Assembly: GCA_030446525.1 (NCBI GenBank)
Contig: JAUJNC010000013.1
Location: 1-56,948, forward strand
Direction of reading: 5' to 3'
Length of the DNA stretch: 56,948 nucleotides
Source: Armatimonadaceae bacterium
GTDB lineage: Bacteria > Armatimonadota > Armatimonadia > Armatimonadales > Armatimonadaceae
Shown here: positions 34,662 through 45,530 of the stretch, piece after piece
Numbering within the stretch: the stretch's first letter is position 1
How the letters are laid out: each line of letters starts with the position of its first letter
Position numbers and translations under genes: made by a program
The notes under the pieces: generated by a model
What the model was told of the DNA's origin: nothing
Database searches by the model: none
Seen by the model: the letters and a program-made list of their open reading frames with translations, nothing else

Positions 34662-37600
34662 TCACTCCGGCTGCGCGACCCCGGCGTGCCGGTCTTCGGC
34701 ATGGCGGCCGCTATGACCGTTGCTGCCGTTTCGGGGCAGGTGGTCGTCGAACTCGATCTGCTCGATCTCTTCCTCCGCATGGGTCGGTGCCCCCGGCTCG
34801 TAGTTCTCCCACTCCTTGCGCCCGAAGCGCAGGAACAGGGCGGGGGTGACGATCTGGTCGAGGATGGTCGCCGTGACGAGGCCGCCCAGGATGACTACGG
34901 CGACCGGGTGCAGGATCTCCTTGCCCGTCTGCCCGGCGCCGAGCGCGAGCGGCACCATGCCGAGCGCGGCGGCGAGCGCGGTCATCAAGACGGGCGACAA
35001 ACGCTCGAGCGTGCCGCGCACGATCATGTGCTCGCCGAAGCGCTCGCCCTCTTCGCGCATCAGGTAGATGTAGTGTGACACCATCATGATGCCGTTGCGC
35101 GTCGCGATGCCGAACAGGGTGATGAAGCCCACCATCGAGGCGATGGAAAGCGTGCCGCCCGTGAGAAAGATCGCGATGACCCCGCCGACGCGCGAGCGGC
35201 AGGTTGACCATGATCTGGAGCGAGTTCGCCCGGCCCGCATCGACTTGAAGGCCATGAACAGGGCGAGGAACACCCCGACAATGGAAAATAAGCCCATCAC
35301 GAGCAGTCGACGCGAGGCGGACTGCTGCGACTCGAACTGGCCGCCGTACTCGACGAAGTAGCCCTCCGGCAGCCGGACGTTCTGCCCGATCTTGGCCTGG
35401 ACTTCCTGGATGACGCTGTTCAGGTCGCGCCCCTGGGCGTTGGCCTGGACGACGATGCGCCGCCGCACGTTCTCGCGGTTGATCGTGTTCGCCCCGCCGC
35501 CCTCCCGGATGCTCGCCACCTGCCCGACCGGCACCTTCGCGCCTGTCGGCGTGTCGATGAGCGTCGAGCGGATCGCGGCGAGATCGCTCCGGCTCGCCTC
35601 GTCGAACCAGACCACGAGGTCGTAGGTGCGCTGGCCCTGGAGCACCTGCGACACGACGCGCCCGTTGAAGGCGGTCTCGAGCGCCTCGGCGATCTCGCCG
35701 ACGGTCAGGCCGTAGCGGGCCGCCGCCTGGCGGTCGATATCGATCCGCGCCTGCGGCACCTCGACTTGCTGCTCGATGGCGAGGTCCACGATACCCGGCA
35801 CGCTCGCCATCTGGCCCTGCACCTGGGCGGCCGCCCTGCGCAGCGCGTCCAGGTCGTCGCCGAAGATCTTCACGGCGATCTGCGCCCGCACGCCCGACAG
35901 CAGGTGGTCGATGCGGTGCGAGATCGGCTGGCCCACGTTCACGTCCACGCCGGGGTAGTCGGCCAGGTGCGCGCGGATGTCGGCGGCGAGCCTGTCCTTG
36001 TCGCCGCCTTCGGTCCTCGGCTCCACATCGATCTCGCTATAATTGACCCCTTCGGCGTGCTCGTCCAGTTCCGCCCGGCCCGTGCGCCGCCCCGTGCCTT
36101 CGACTTCCGGGATATCGAGGAGCGTCTTCTCGACGGCCCGCCCGATGCGGTCGCTCTCCTGAAGCGAGGTGCCGGGCGGCAGAACGGCGGTGACCGTGAA
36201 CGTGCCCTCGTTGAAGGGCGGCAGGAACTCCTTGCCCATCAACGAAAACAACCCGCCCGCGGTCAGCACCAGAAGCGCCGTCCCGACCATCACTGTATTC
36301 GCGTGTCGGAGCGCCCAGCGCACCAGCCGTTCGTCGTGTTTTTTCAGGAAGCGGACCACGAACGAGTCCTTCTCGTGCTCCATGATCTTGGCATTGGGCA
36401 GGAGGTACGCACACATCGCGGGCGTGACCGTGAGGCTCACGACGAGCGAGGCCGCGAGCGCGGTCACGTAGGCCACCGCGAGCGGCAGGAAGATTTTCCC
36501 CTCCACGCCCTCGAGCGCGAAGAGCGGCAAAAACACAATGAAGACGATGATGGTGGCGAAAACGATGCTGTTGCGCACCTCGGCGGAGGCGTGATAAATG
36601 ACCGACAACACCGGCTTGGGAGTCGGGCTATGCTTGTTCTCGCGCAGCCGCCGGAACACGTTCTCCACGTCCACGATGCTGTCGTCCACCAGCTCGCCGA
36701 TGGCGACGGCGAGTCCGCCGAGCGTCATGGTGTTGATGGTCAGCCCGAAGGCCTTTAGCACCAGCCCCGCCGTGATAAACGACAGCGGGATCGCCGTCAG
36801 CGAGATAGCGGTCGTGCGGAAGTTCAGCAGGAACAGGAACAGGATGATCGTGACCAGGATCGCGCCGTCGCGCAGGATCTCCTTCACGTTGTCGATGGAC
36901 GCCTCGATGAATCGCTCCTGGCGGAACACTTCCTTGTTGATCTTCACGTCGGCCGGCAGCGTTCTTTGCAGCTCGTCGAGCGCGCGGTCCACCTTTTCCG
37001 AAAGTTCGATCGTGTTCGCGCCTGGCTGCTTCTGGATGGACAGGATGACGGCCGGCTCCGCGTTCACGCTCGCGTCGCCCCGGAGCACCCCGCGCCCGTA
37101 CTGAACGGTCGCGACCTGCTTGACCAGGATCGGCACGCCGTTCTTCACGGTGACGACCGAGTTTGCGACGTCCTCCAGGCTCTCGACGCGCCCGATGTTG
37201 CGGATGAGCGCCTCGGTGTCGGGCCGCAGCAGGAAGCCGCCCGCCGTGTTCCGGTTGGCCTGCTCGACGGCCTTGGTCACCTCTTCGAGCGTCACGCCGT
37301 ACTGCTTGAGTCTGGCCGGGTTGGTGAGCACCTGGAACTGCTGCCTGCCGCCGCCGATCACCGTCACCTGCGACACGCCGGGGATGGAGAGAAGCCGCTG
37401 CCGCACCGTCCAGTCGGCGAGCGAGCGCACCTCGAACGGCGGGCGGCCCCGATCGCTCGACATGCCGACGAGCATGATCTCGCCCATGATGGACGAGATC
37501 GGCCCCATCACCGGCGTGACGCCTTCCGGCAGTTGTTCACTCGCGCCCTGGAGCTTCTCGCTCACGATCTGCCGGGCGCGGTAGATGTCGGCGTTGTAGT

Positions 37601-37885
37601 CGAACTCGACGAAGACGAGCGAGAGCCCGATGCCCGAGGCGGATCGGACGCGCTCGACGCCGCCCGCGCCGTTGACGAGCGTTTCCAGCGGGAAGGTGAC
37701 CAGCGACTCGACCTCTTCCGGCGCGAGGCCCGGCGCTTCCGTAAAGATGGTGACGGTCGGGCGGTTCAGGTCGGGCAGCACGTCCACGGGAATATTGCGA
37801 ACGTGCCGTACACGAGCAGGAGCGCCGCCGCGCATACCACGAGCAGCCGGTTTTTGAGAGAGAACTCGATAACGCGGTTCAGCAT
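34662..37885 (-). CDS. cusA: CusA/CzcA-type RND heavy-metal efflux pump (frameshifts)
   Basis: ATG 37885 begins MLNRVIEFSLKNRLLVV. Twelve transmembrane helices with two large periplasmic loops are expected; visible landmarks are NIPVDVLPDLNRPTVTIFTEA, LAVAIGELVDDSIVDVENVFRRLRE (the DDS/D proton-relay helix), FVVRFLKKHDERL and RNGIMMVSHYIYLMREEGE. About 1,075 residues. The frame changes near 37800 and twice near 35190-35225; all regions are collinear. Metal specificity (Cu/Ag or Co/Zn/Cd) is not fixed by what I can see, but the context is copper. It pairs with the CusB- and CusC-like genes upstream. Confidence 0.88.
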
Positions 37886-37934
37886 GGACGTGTCTGCTTT
37901 CGACGGTTCAGGGCCGGCCAGACCCGGCAGCGGC

Positions 37935-38546
37935 TTAGTGGCTGTGCGACTGGCCTTTTCCCACGCCTCGGCTCAGCCTTTTGCGGAAGTCGGCGATCTC
38001 GGCCGCCTGCTCCTTGATGATCCGGTTCGCGAGCGCCTTGACCTTGGGGCTGCTGCTGTTTTTGAGCGCGAGGCGGCTCATATCGACCGCCCCCTGGTGG
38101 TGCGGGATCATCATCTCCAGGAACATGCGGTCGCCACTGGGCTTCCTGCTCATCATGCCCTTCATGTCGGCGTGCATTCGCTGCATGTGCGCCGCGGTCG
38201 GCCCGGTCTTGTAGTCATTTTTGAGCAGTGCGCCCATCTCCCGTATCTCCTTGGTCTGGCTCGTGATGATCTCCTGGGCGTGCTCCTGAGCGTGCTCGTC
38301 CTTGAGAGTCGGCCGGGCGTCGCGGGCCATCTTGAGCGCCGCCTGATGGTGCGCGATCATCTGCGATAAGAACGCGACATCGAACTCCTTGCCCCGCAGC
38401 GAGCGCAGGGACTGCATGGCGCTCGTGCCCATTTTCATGGAATGCCCGCCGTGCTGCATGTTCCCGTGCTGCGCATAGGCCCCTCCGGGCGCGAGTGCGA
38501 TCGTGGCCACAAGGGCCGATGCCGCGAAGAACACTGATTTGTTCAT
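37935..38546 (-). CDS. DUF305 secreted His/Met-rich protein
   Basis: ATG 38546 opens a signal peptide (MNKSVFFAASALVATIALAPGGAYAQ). HGNMQHGGHSMKMG, then FDVAFLSQMIAHHQAALKMARD and MFLEMMIPHHQGAVDMSRLA are the paired H-H repeats of DUF305, a ferritin-like four-helix bundle. About 203 residues, intact. His, Met and Asp are plentiful, fitting a metal-binding periplasmic protein. It lies between CusA and the adaptor gene, and DUF305 proteins are recurrent companions of copper efflux. Confidence 0.85.
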   Translation of the reverse strand: MNKSVFFAASALVATIALAPGGAYAQHGNMQHGGHSMKMGTSAMQSLRSLRGKEFDVAFLSQMIAHHQAALKMARDARPTLKDEHAQEHAQEIITSQTKEIREMGALLKNDYKTGPTAAHMQRMHADMKGMMSRKPSGDRMFLEMMIPHHQGAVDMSRLALKNSSSPKVKALANRIIKEQAAEIADFRKRLSRGVGKGQSHSH

Positions 38547-38645
38547 GGTGTGCCTTTCTGGTGACGCCGATTCACTCGGCATGGTTTTGCTTCTTTCGGC
38601 CCGACCGCTCACCCCAGTTGAAGTGATTGCCGGCCCGCCAAGCCG

Positions 38646-40894
38646 CTACGCTTTGCCCGCTACCTTGAGCTGGTACGCCCCTGTGGTGACGACCGGTTCG
38701 CCGGGCTCGACGCCGCTCTTGATCTCCGTGCGTCCCCCCGCCGACTCGCCCACGGCCACCTCGCGGCGCTCGAAGGCGCCGTCGCCCGTCTTGACATAGA
38801 CGACCTTCATCCCGGCGTCCTCCTGGACTGCCACATCGGGCACGGTGACCGTTCCCCGGCGCGCTTTGGTGACGAGCAGGGCGCGCACGAACGTGCCAGG
38901 ACGTAGCACGCCGCCCGGGTTGTGGATGGCGATGCGGGCGCGGGCGGCGCGCGTCTCGGGGTCGACCGTCGCGCCGACGTAGCTGACGCGGCCCGAAAAC
39001 GTTTTGCCGGGAGCGGCGTCGGTCGTGATCCGGGCCGGGACGCCCGCCCGCACTCGCGGCAGGTCCTGCTCGAACACGTCGCCCTCGACCACGACGACTG
39101 ACGGGTTCAGCAAGGTGAAAAGCGTCTTGTCCGGATCGACGGTCTCGCCCACCGCCGCGTCGCGTTCGGTGATCACGCCATCGATCGAGGCCGTGAGCGT
39201 GACGGTGTTGCCGCCGCCGGGCGTTGCGCCGAGCGCCGCGAGGCGCGCGCGGGCGGACTGCACGGCCCGCCGGGCAGCCTGCAGATCGGCCAGCGCCTGC
39301 CGGGCTTCGAGACGGGCGGTGTCGACCGCCCCCTGCGCCTGCACGAGCTCGCGGCGGGTCAGCACACCGGAACGGGCGAGCCGCTGCTCGCGGGCGACCG
39401 CCTGTCCCGCGATGCCGGCCCGCGTTTCGGCCTGCCGCACGCGCGCCTGCTGCTGGCGGACGAGCGCCTCAGCCTCTGTGACGCGCGCCCGGTCCTGTGT
39501 GACTTCGAGTTCCTGCGCTTCCAGTTCGGCCCGCGACCGGATGCCGGCCTCGAAGAGTTCCTTCACCCGCTCGAGCGCCCGGGCGTGCGTGGCCAGGTCC
39601 GCCTGTGCCTGCGCCCGTTGGGAGCGGGCCTCGGCGACTTCGGACTGCACCGTCGCAAGCTCGGATGCGGCTTCGGCCTCGGCGGTGCGCGCCTGCTGGA
39701 GCGGCGTCTGCGAGAAGACACCCGCGCGGGCCAACTCCTGCTGCTGCGCGAGCTGCCGCTCGGCGATGCGCGTCCGCTCCTGGGCCTGCCGGTACGCGGC
39801 CTCGCGCGACTGCACCTCCCCCAGAGCGGCCGTGTACGCGCCCTGCGCCTCGGCGATCTCGGCCGACTCGACCGTCGCCAGCATCTGTCCGGCCTGGACG
39901 CGCTCGCCGATGTTGGCGACGACAGAGCGGAGCCGTCCCGCCACGCGGCTCGACAGCGTCACCTGCCGGGCCGGCTCGGGCTGGACCGATCCGGTCACCG
40001 AAAGGCCGGTGTCGAACCGGCCGCCCGAAGCGGGGACCGTTTGGATGCCGAGGGTTTTAGCCTGCGCGGCCGTCAGCCGGACGCGGTTGGGGTCGGGCGG
40101 CGCGGGCTTGACGACCTTGACGGTCAGCGTCGCTTTGTACCGGCCGACCGTTTTGGTCTGCGTCGCGGTCGCCGCGTCGCCGTGATGCCGACCCCCTGAG
40201 GTCAACGACCCGGCCGGCGGCTGCCGCCGCTCCGGACGCGGCGCTGCTTCCGTGGTCCTCCCCGCCGTGCGCCCACACGGGACCACCGGCCGGGGCGGCC
40301 AGCGAACCGGCCAGCAGCAGGGCCGTGGTCGCCCGCGCCCCCGCCGCGCGCCCGTTTTGCCGTTGCCGCCGCTTGCGCGGCCCAGCACGAAGACGGTGGC
40401 GAGCAGCGCGAGGCCGCCGCGACCGCGGCGGGAAGGCGCCAGCCGAAGGAACGGGGCGGCCTGCTCCGGCGCGCCGGCTACCTGGAGGGGGAATCGACCG
40501 TGAACGGCTGGCCGTTCCTGGGCGTGACCTCCCAGCGCATGGTGTGCGCGCCGTTCTCGTCGAGCGTGGCGTGGACGCCGTACACGCCGGCGCGCCTTCT
40601 TCCTTGTGCGCCGCTTCGCTCCGCACGACTTCGTCGCCGTGCTTTATGGTCGCCTTGACCGTGGCGTTCTCGACCGGCGCCTCGGTGCCGAGCAGCGGGT
40701 CGTTCGCGCTGGTGTCGATGACTTCGGTTCTCGAACTGCGTTTCGGGCACGCCCGCGCCGGCAGGCGCGGCGGCAGTGGTGGCTGCGCCGCCGTGGTCCT
40801 CGCCGCCGTGGGCATGAACGGGCACGGGAGCGAACGCCGCCAGGGTGAACAACAGCACCCCCGTCACACCAAATCTTTGCTGACTGGTTTTCAT
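38646..40894 (-). CDS. CusB-like adaptor with YtkA/FixH-like N-terminal extension (frameshifts)
   Basis: ATG 40894 starts MKTSQQRFGVTGVLLFTLAAFAP, a signal peptide followed by HAHGGEDHGG. A segment with SANDPLLGTEAPVENATVKATI and GVYGVHATLDENGAHTMRWEV looks like a FixH/YtkA domain, followed by two hydrophobic helices and a second HGGEDHG. Then the adaptor proper: VRLTAAQAKTLGIQTV, a long coiled coil (residues 200-400), VITERDAAVGETV (lipoyl half) and GRVSYVGATVDPETRAARA. Frame changes near 40720, 40610, 40490, 40380 and 40200. It probably links CusA to the outer-membrane channel. Whether the N-terminal part is one protein with the adaptor is my inference. Confidence 0.65.
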
Positions 40895-40908
40895 TTCGTC
40901 CCCTTGCC

Positions 40909-42197
40909 TCACGGGTTCGGTCCGTGCCCCGTGGCGCGCTCGGCTCTGCCCGAGCGCGGGCGTTGTCGCCGAGTACGCTCAGGTATTCGGCGCGCGTATT
41001 TCGAAAGGTGCGCTGCGCCTCCAGATACTCCAGAAGCGTCGTGCCGCCGCGTTGGTAGCCGAACTGCGCTTTGTTCAAGTTGCTCTTGGCTTTGCGGCAG
41101 GACATCCCGCTCATAGCGGGTGACCAGCGTCTCGGTGGCCTTAACCCGCGCGTAGGCGTTGCCGACGTCGCGCGACACGTCGAGCCGAGCCTGGGCGCGG
41201 AGGTTTTCCTGCTCGCGCACCTGGGATTCCGCCTGACGTACGCGCCCGCGAATGCGGCCCGTGTCGAAGAGGGGGAAAACCAGCCCGAAGCCGACGCCGG
41301 TCGAGCGGGGTCGCAGGAAGTCCTCGCTCTTCACGTCCGTGTTTTGGAGGAGGCTCACGCCCAGGTCGGGGCGATAATCGGCGCGCTGCAGGCGTGCGTT
41401 CTCGCGGGCGGCCGCGACACGCGCCTCGGCGAGCGCGAACTCGGGCGCTGGCTCGTCGCCTGGGCCACGAGCGTCGCCTGATCGGCGGAAACAGGCGCGA
41501 ATTGCGAGCGGCTCGGCGGCCGTGAGCGGCGCCTCGGCGAAAGCGCCCTATAAGCGTGTTCAGCAGGACCCGGTTCGTCTCTGCCTGCGCCCGGGCCGTC
41601 GTCATCCGATTCGGCGCGCGCCAGTTCGGTCTCCGCCTTTATCAGGTCCTGGGCCGGAATCTCCCCACGTCCACCTGCTTCCTCACGCTGTCGCGGGTGC
41701 GCCGGGCGATATCGACGACCTCCGTAAACAGGGTGACGCTCTGCTCGGACTGCGCCAGATCGAAGTAGGCGCGACTCACATCCCGCACGAGATCCAGCCG
41801 AGTCACGTCTTCCTCGCGCTGGACGGCGGCGAGCTCGTTTCGGGCCACGCCGGTGCGCGGCCGCGTCGCCCGCTCGTTTCGAACACCTGGGTCAGGACCG
41901 GGGTGGCCGACTCGCCGCCGATGGAGGGGCCGACGCTGGCCTCTGACGGCGGCGGGTGTGCGCCCGCGCTTTCGAGGTTCCCTCTGGCCGCCGCTACTCG
42001 CTCACCCGCCGCCCGAAGGAACGGGCTGTTTCTGAGGGCGAACCGGATAGCCTCGGCCCGTGTGAACGTGACCGTATCTGCCGACGGCACTTGCGATGCG
42101 GGCGGGGCCACGGCTGCTTGACCCTGCGCCCAGGAGGGGGGGCAAAGACCAGCAGGGACAAGGCCGCTGCCCACGTTTTCGAAAACGCACTACCCAC
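40909..42197 (-). CDS. CusC/TolC-type outer-membrane channel (frameshifts)
   Basis: GTG 42197 begins MGSAFSKTWAAALSLLVFAPP, a signal peptide, then SADTVTFTRAEAIRFALRNSP, typical of outer-membrane efflux proteins. ARNELAAVQREEDVTRLDLVRDVSRAYFDLA, SRDVGNAYARVKATETLVTRY and QFGYQRGGTTLLEYLEAQRTFRNT are the paired helical hairpins (OEP repeats). The frame changes near 41850, 41640, 41480, 41350 and 41080. All parts are collinear in about 430 residues. It completes a CusCBA-like tripartite pump and is the first structural gene after the regulator pair. Confidence 0.7.
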
Positions 42198-42222
42198 ATC
42201 AACGAGGGTTCTCCATCCGGTT

Positions 42223-43391
42223 CTATTGTCTGTAGTATATCAGAGTCGCGCGGAAGTTTCCAGCACGAGGGCCGGGCTCCGTGTTAATGCAGAACGCGAG
42301 CGATGGCTCGAGGCTACAGTGGGCGTAGCAGGCGGCTTCGGCCGAAAGGGAACGGTTAAGCCAAGCGCCGCAAGAGGAAGGTCACCGCCCAGCCGGCGAA
42401 CGCGTGGGCTGATGTTTCACGAGGCGAGGGGGCGACGCCTCTTGGGCCTGGGCGAGAAGACGCTTGACGCGCTCGGTGAGCAGGCCGCCTCATCGGCAAA
42501 CGCTAAGGTGACGGCAGGGAGCGGATGCGTAACCCGGGAGCCCGACAGGGATCCCGCTTGCCCTGAGGATCGCAGCAGCCGTGACGAGCGGCTGCCGTGT
42601 TACGGAAACGGCCGCGTCATCGCAGGCAAGCTCTGCTTCTTCCCGCCAGCGTCGTCCCAGAAGACGAACCGGACAAAAGGTAGAAGAAAAAACAGTTGAG
42701 GGCGCCCACCAGAAACGTCGCCCGCATCACCGGCACGGAGGTGGCTCGCCTCGTGGGCCACCACCGCATCGAGAATCGTCCTCGGTGGCACCCGCCACAA
42801 ACTCTTCGAGGAGCACGCACCGCGCGCGCCAAAAGCCGACAACACTTGAGTAAGCCGCCGGTATCGGGCACTCATAGAAGCGGTGGGCGAAATGACCGGA
42901 CAGGTGCTTACTTACACGCCCAAGCGCCTGGGAAAGACGGGGCGATGGTGCGCTCTGTAAGGATACACATCTTTTTCACAACGGGCGGTCGCACGCAAAA
43001 GTCTCGCAACCAGTAAAAGCCCTGCGAGGACGAGGAACCAAGCCCCGCCGCTTGTCACGGCGCCTGTGATTTGTCTTACGCTTCCGCTTTCCGTCACGCT
43101 CTGCCCGGAGAGAACGCGCACGAACATGTCCCGGCACATCATGCTGTGATGCTCGAGAACGGCCACGTCATGGACGTGATGAAGCGTCGCGCCACTGAGC
43201 GTCGGGACCAACGCCAGGATCGGGGGAAGCACGAGGGCACTCATCAAAATCCACTTCGCCGCCGCGTGCGAAATCCGGCCGCTCCGGAAGCGAAGGATGG
43301 CCCTCGCCGAAAGCCAGGCGCCGACGTACAGGACAGACGAGAGGGCCAAAAAGAAAAGGGCGCTTACGAGGATAAGAGGGGGGTTAAGCAT
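42223..43391 (-). CDS. M56-family (BlaR1/MecR1-like) metalloprotease (frameshifts)
   Basis: ATG 43391 overlaps the BlaI stop. Membrane helices (LILVSALFFLALSSVLYVGAW and ILMSALVLPPILALV), then AVVAHEASHLRAGD (the HExxH zinc site), FFFLLPFVRFVFWDD and ELACDDAAVSVT, which together are the M56 core. Frame changes occur near 42930, 42830, 42690, 42490, 42385 and 42345. The last part, if the shifts are read as single losses, is a helix followed by AACYAHCSLEPSLAFC, a Cys/His cluster. The penicillin-sensing domain of BlaR1 is absent. I infer a metal-responsive protease that cleaves BlaI. The C-terminus is uncertain. Confidence 0.6.
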
Positions 43392-43851
43392 CGCCTTCGT
43401 CCTCTTTGGAAGCTTCTAAAATAGTGCCCGTCGATTTCAGACGCTCGGCAAGGCCGGTGAGCGTCTCTGCTTCCCCTTTTTCGGCTCCCTGGCTTAGCCC
43501 CTGCTGGGCGAAGTAAGCCGCGACCGCCTTCGGGAACTGAGCGATGAGATCGCCTAAAATCCCCTCTACGATCCGTTGCTGGAGCGCCTCCTCCGAGAGA
43601 GCCGCCCGGTAACGATAGGCCTTTCCCTCCCGCTCTCGGGCGAGGATACCCTTATCCCGGAGCCGGTCCAAGGTGGTGAGGACGGTCGTAAGGGCGGTGG
43701 GACGCTTCTGATTGAGCACTTCCTGCACCTCGGCGCCGAGGCACCCGGCCTCGCCGCAGGCCCAGACGTGCCGCATCACCTCGAGCTCCAGGTCACCCAG
43801 TGGCGCCCGGACGCCGGTCTTCTCAGGACGTATACGACGGATAAGATTCAT
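43384..43851 (-). CDS. BlaI/MecI/CopY-family repressor
   Basis: 155 residues, intact. LGDLELEVMRHVWACGEAGCLGAEVQEVLN, ALTTVLTTLDRLRDKGILAREREGKAYRYRA is the winged helix-turn-helix, followed by a dimerisation region (FPKAVAAYFAQQG). It lacks the CxCx4CxC tail of CopY. The gene overlaps the M56 gene by eight bases, the usual BlaI-BlaR arrangement. A near-consensus promoter stands 55 bases upstream. It probably represses its own operon, which carries the Cus pump. The inducer is inferred to be copper or silver from gene content. Confidence 0.85.
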   Translation of the reverse strand: MNLIRRIRPEKTGVRAPLGDLELEVMRHVWACGEAGCLGAEVQEVLNQKRPTALTTVLTTLDRLRDKGILAREREGKAYRYRAALSEEALQQRIVEGILGDLIAQFPKAVAAYFAQQGLSQGAEKGEAETLTGLAERLKSTGTILEASKEDEGDA

Positions 43852-43905
43852 CGAGCTACTTCTCTCTTCGGCAGGCTGAAAGTGAGCCTCACCTTCCCGT
43901 ACGTA

Positions 43906-43934
43906 ATCATACCACAGGAACGTTCTATTGTCGA
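43906..43934 (-). promoter_or_regulatory. Sigma70 promoter for the regulator-efflux operon
   Basis: On the minus strand TCGACA (43934-43929), a 17-base spacer and TATGAT (43911-43906), each one mismatch from consensus. Transcription would begin near 43899, leaving a leader of about 48 bases before the BlaI ATG at 43851. I could not find a clear TACA...TGTA BlaI operator over it. Confidence 0.55.
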
Positions 43935-44165
43935 TAAAACTTTTTTAGACTCCTCGGTTCAGGCTGATTTTCCTCATGATACTGGTATAGCCAGTAGAGA
44001 AACGTGACCTGCGCACCTATCACCGCTCCGGCCCTTTTTCTGTCCCCGGCGCGCTTCCCGCAAAAAAAGGTTTTGCTTGCCCGTGTATTGGGGATAATGT
44101 CTACCATCCACACGGGCGTGGCTTCTTCCTGGCACGCCACCGCTGTCGAATGTTAGGAGAAAGCG
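43935..44165. other. Divergent intergenic region
   Basis: The remainder of the 314-base divergent gap. GATAAT (44093-44098) may be a -10 for the plus-strand LVIVD gene, with an AGGAGAAAG ribosome binding site just before ATG 44166. No operator or repeat is clear, and a minus-strand frame at 43925-44140 has no supporting features. Confidence 0.4.
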
Positions 44166-45497
44166 ATGCGCATTCCCCCCAAATCGGGAACGGCCGCCTT
44201 GGCGGCACTTACCCTCCTTTCGCTCGTTTGGAGCCTGGTGAGTCCGTCGTACGCGCAAGGCAGCCGGACCGTTCAGCTGCTCGGCAGGTTCCATGCGCCC
44301 TACCCCCACTATGCGGGCGTGTGGGGCTATGTCGATCCGGATGGCCGCGAGTACGCCCTCATTGGGGCCCAGAACGGCACATCGATCGTAGACATCAACG
44401 ACCCCCCGAACCTGGTGGAGGTGGCGTTTATCCCGGGGCGCTCTTCGACGTGGCGCGAGATCCAGACCTTTTCCACCTACGCGTATGTCACCACGGAAGC
44501 GGGCGGCGGCGTTCAGATCATCGACCTGTCGGATCTGCCGCGGGGCGCTCGTCTCGTCAACACGTATAACGCCACCGTCGGCAACGCGCACACGCTGTTC
44601 ATTGACCGGGCAACGGGTTACGCCTTTATCAACGGGGCGAGCGGACCGCCGAGCAATTCGCGGGGTGGGATGAACATCCTCGACCTGAACAGCGACCCCG
44701 CCTTTCCCACCCAGATCGGCGTCTACGATGTCCGGTATGTTCATGACTCCTTTATCCGGGATGACGTCGCTTACACCTCTGAGCTGGGCGGCGGCTTTTC
44801 CATTGTGGACGTGAGCGACAAGAGCAACCCGCGTGTGCTGGCCCGAAGAACGTATTCCGGGAACTTCACGCACAACGGCTGGCTCACGGAGGACGGCTCC
44901 TATTTCCTCACCACCGACGAGATCAGCCCTGGGGGCCGCTTGCGGGTCTGGGACATCCGAGACTACGGCAACATCGCCCAAGTGGGAGAGTACATCGCGC
45001 ACCCCCAGGCCACCATCCACAACGTCCATGTCCTGGGCGATTTCGCCTATGCGTCTCATTACGGCGAAGGCCTGCGCATCATCGACATCACCGATCCGAC
45101 GCTGCCGGTGGAAGCGGGCTTCTACGACACACACCCGGGGGTCAGCGGCTTCGTCGGGGCCTGGGGTGCTTACCCGTTCCTTCCCTCCGGCAAGATCTTG
45201 ATCAGCGACAGACAATCCGGCTTGTGGGTTTTCTCGTTTGACGGGACATACGCGGGCAGGCTTAGAGGTGTGGTAAGCGACGCCCGCACCGGGCAGCCGA
45301 TCGCCGGGGCGACCGTCCGGTTCGTGGGTAATAACACGCCCACGACCACCAACAGCGCCGGCGGGTATGGGATCGGTTACGTTCCCGGCACGTACACCCT
45401 GGCGGTGTCCCGGCCCGGCTACGCCACGTTTGAAACCGAGGTGACCCTCCCCTCTGGCGAGACGATCACCCGCGATGTCGAATTGACGCCTCAGTAA
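44166..45497 (+). CDS. Secreted LVIVD-repeat protein with C-terminal CarboxypepD_reg domain
   Basis: 443 residues, intact. Signal peptide to about residue 30 (LTLLSLVWSLVSPSYAQG). Repeats of the type G-x-x-I-x-D-(I/L/V)-x-x-P follow: GTSIVDINDPPNLVEV, GVQIIDLSDLPRGA, GFSIVDVSDKSNP and GLRIIDITDPTLPVEAGFYD, which is the choice-of-anchor B/LVIVD beta-propeller. The last 80 residues (GRLRGVVSDARTGQPIAGATVRFVG) are a carboxypeptidase-regulatory-like Ig domain. Probably a surface or exported propeller, unlinked to the copper genes around it. It precedes a PEP-CTERM protein by 33 bases, so the pair may be co-transcribed. Confidence 0.85.
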   Translation: MRIPPKSGTAALAALTLLSLVWSLVSPSYAQGSRTVQLLGRFHAPYPHYAGVWGYVDPDGREYALIGAQNGTSIVDINDPPNLVEVAFIPGRSSTWREIQTFSTYAYVTTEAGGGVQIIDLSDLPRGARLVNTYNATVGNAHTLFIDRATGYAFINGASGPPSNSRGGMNILDLNSDPAFPTQIGVYDVRYVHDSFIRDDVAYTSELGGGFSIVDVSDKSNPRVLARRTYSGNFTHNGWLTEDGSYFLTTDEISPGGRLRVWDIRDYGNIAQVGEYIAHPQATIHNVHVLGDFAYASHYGEGLRIIDITDPTLPVEAGFYDTHPGVSGFVGAWGAYPFLPSGKILISDRQSGLWVFSFDGTYAGRLRGVVSDARTGQPIAGATVRFVGNNTPTTTNSAGGYGIGYVPGTYTLAVSRPGYATFETEVTLPSGETITRDVELTPQ

Positions 45498-45530
45498 AGC
45501 ATTCAACGTCAGCCAACGGAAGGAACCCCC

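Noticed and set aside
42223..43851. Beta-lactam resistance operon
   Set aside because: The BlaI-M56 pair lacks a beta-lactamase gene and the penicillin-sensing domain. Copper efflux genes follow instead.
43925..44140. Minus-strand 71-codon frame in the divergent region before the LVIVD gene
   Set aside because: No family, no ribosome binding site, and it overlaps the promoter of the regulator operon.
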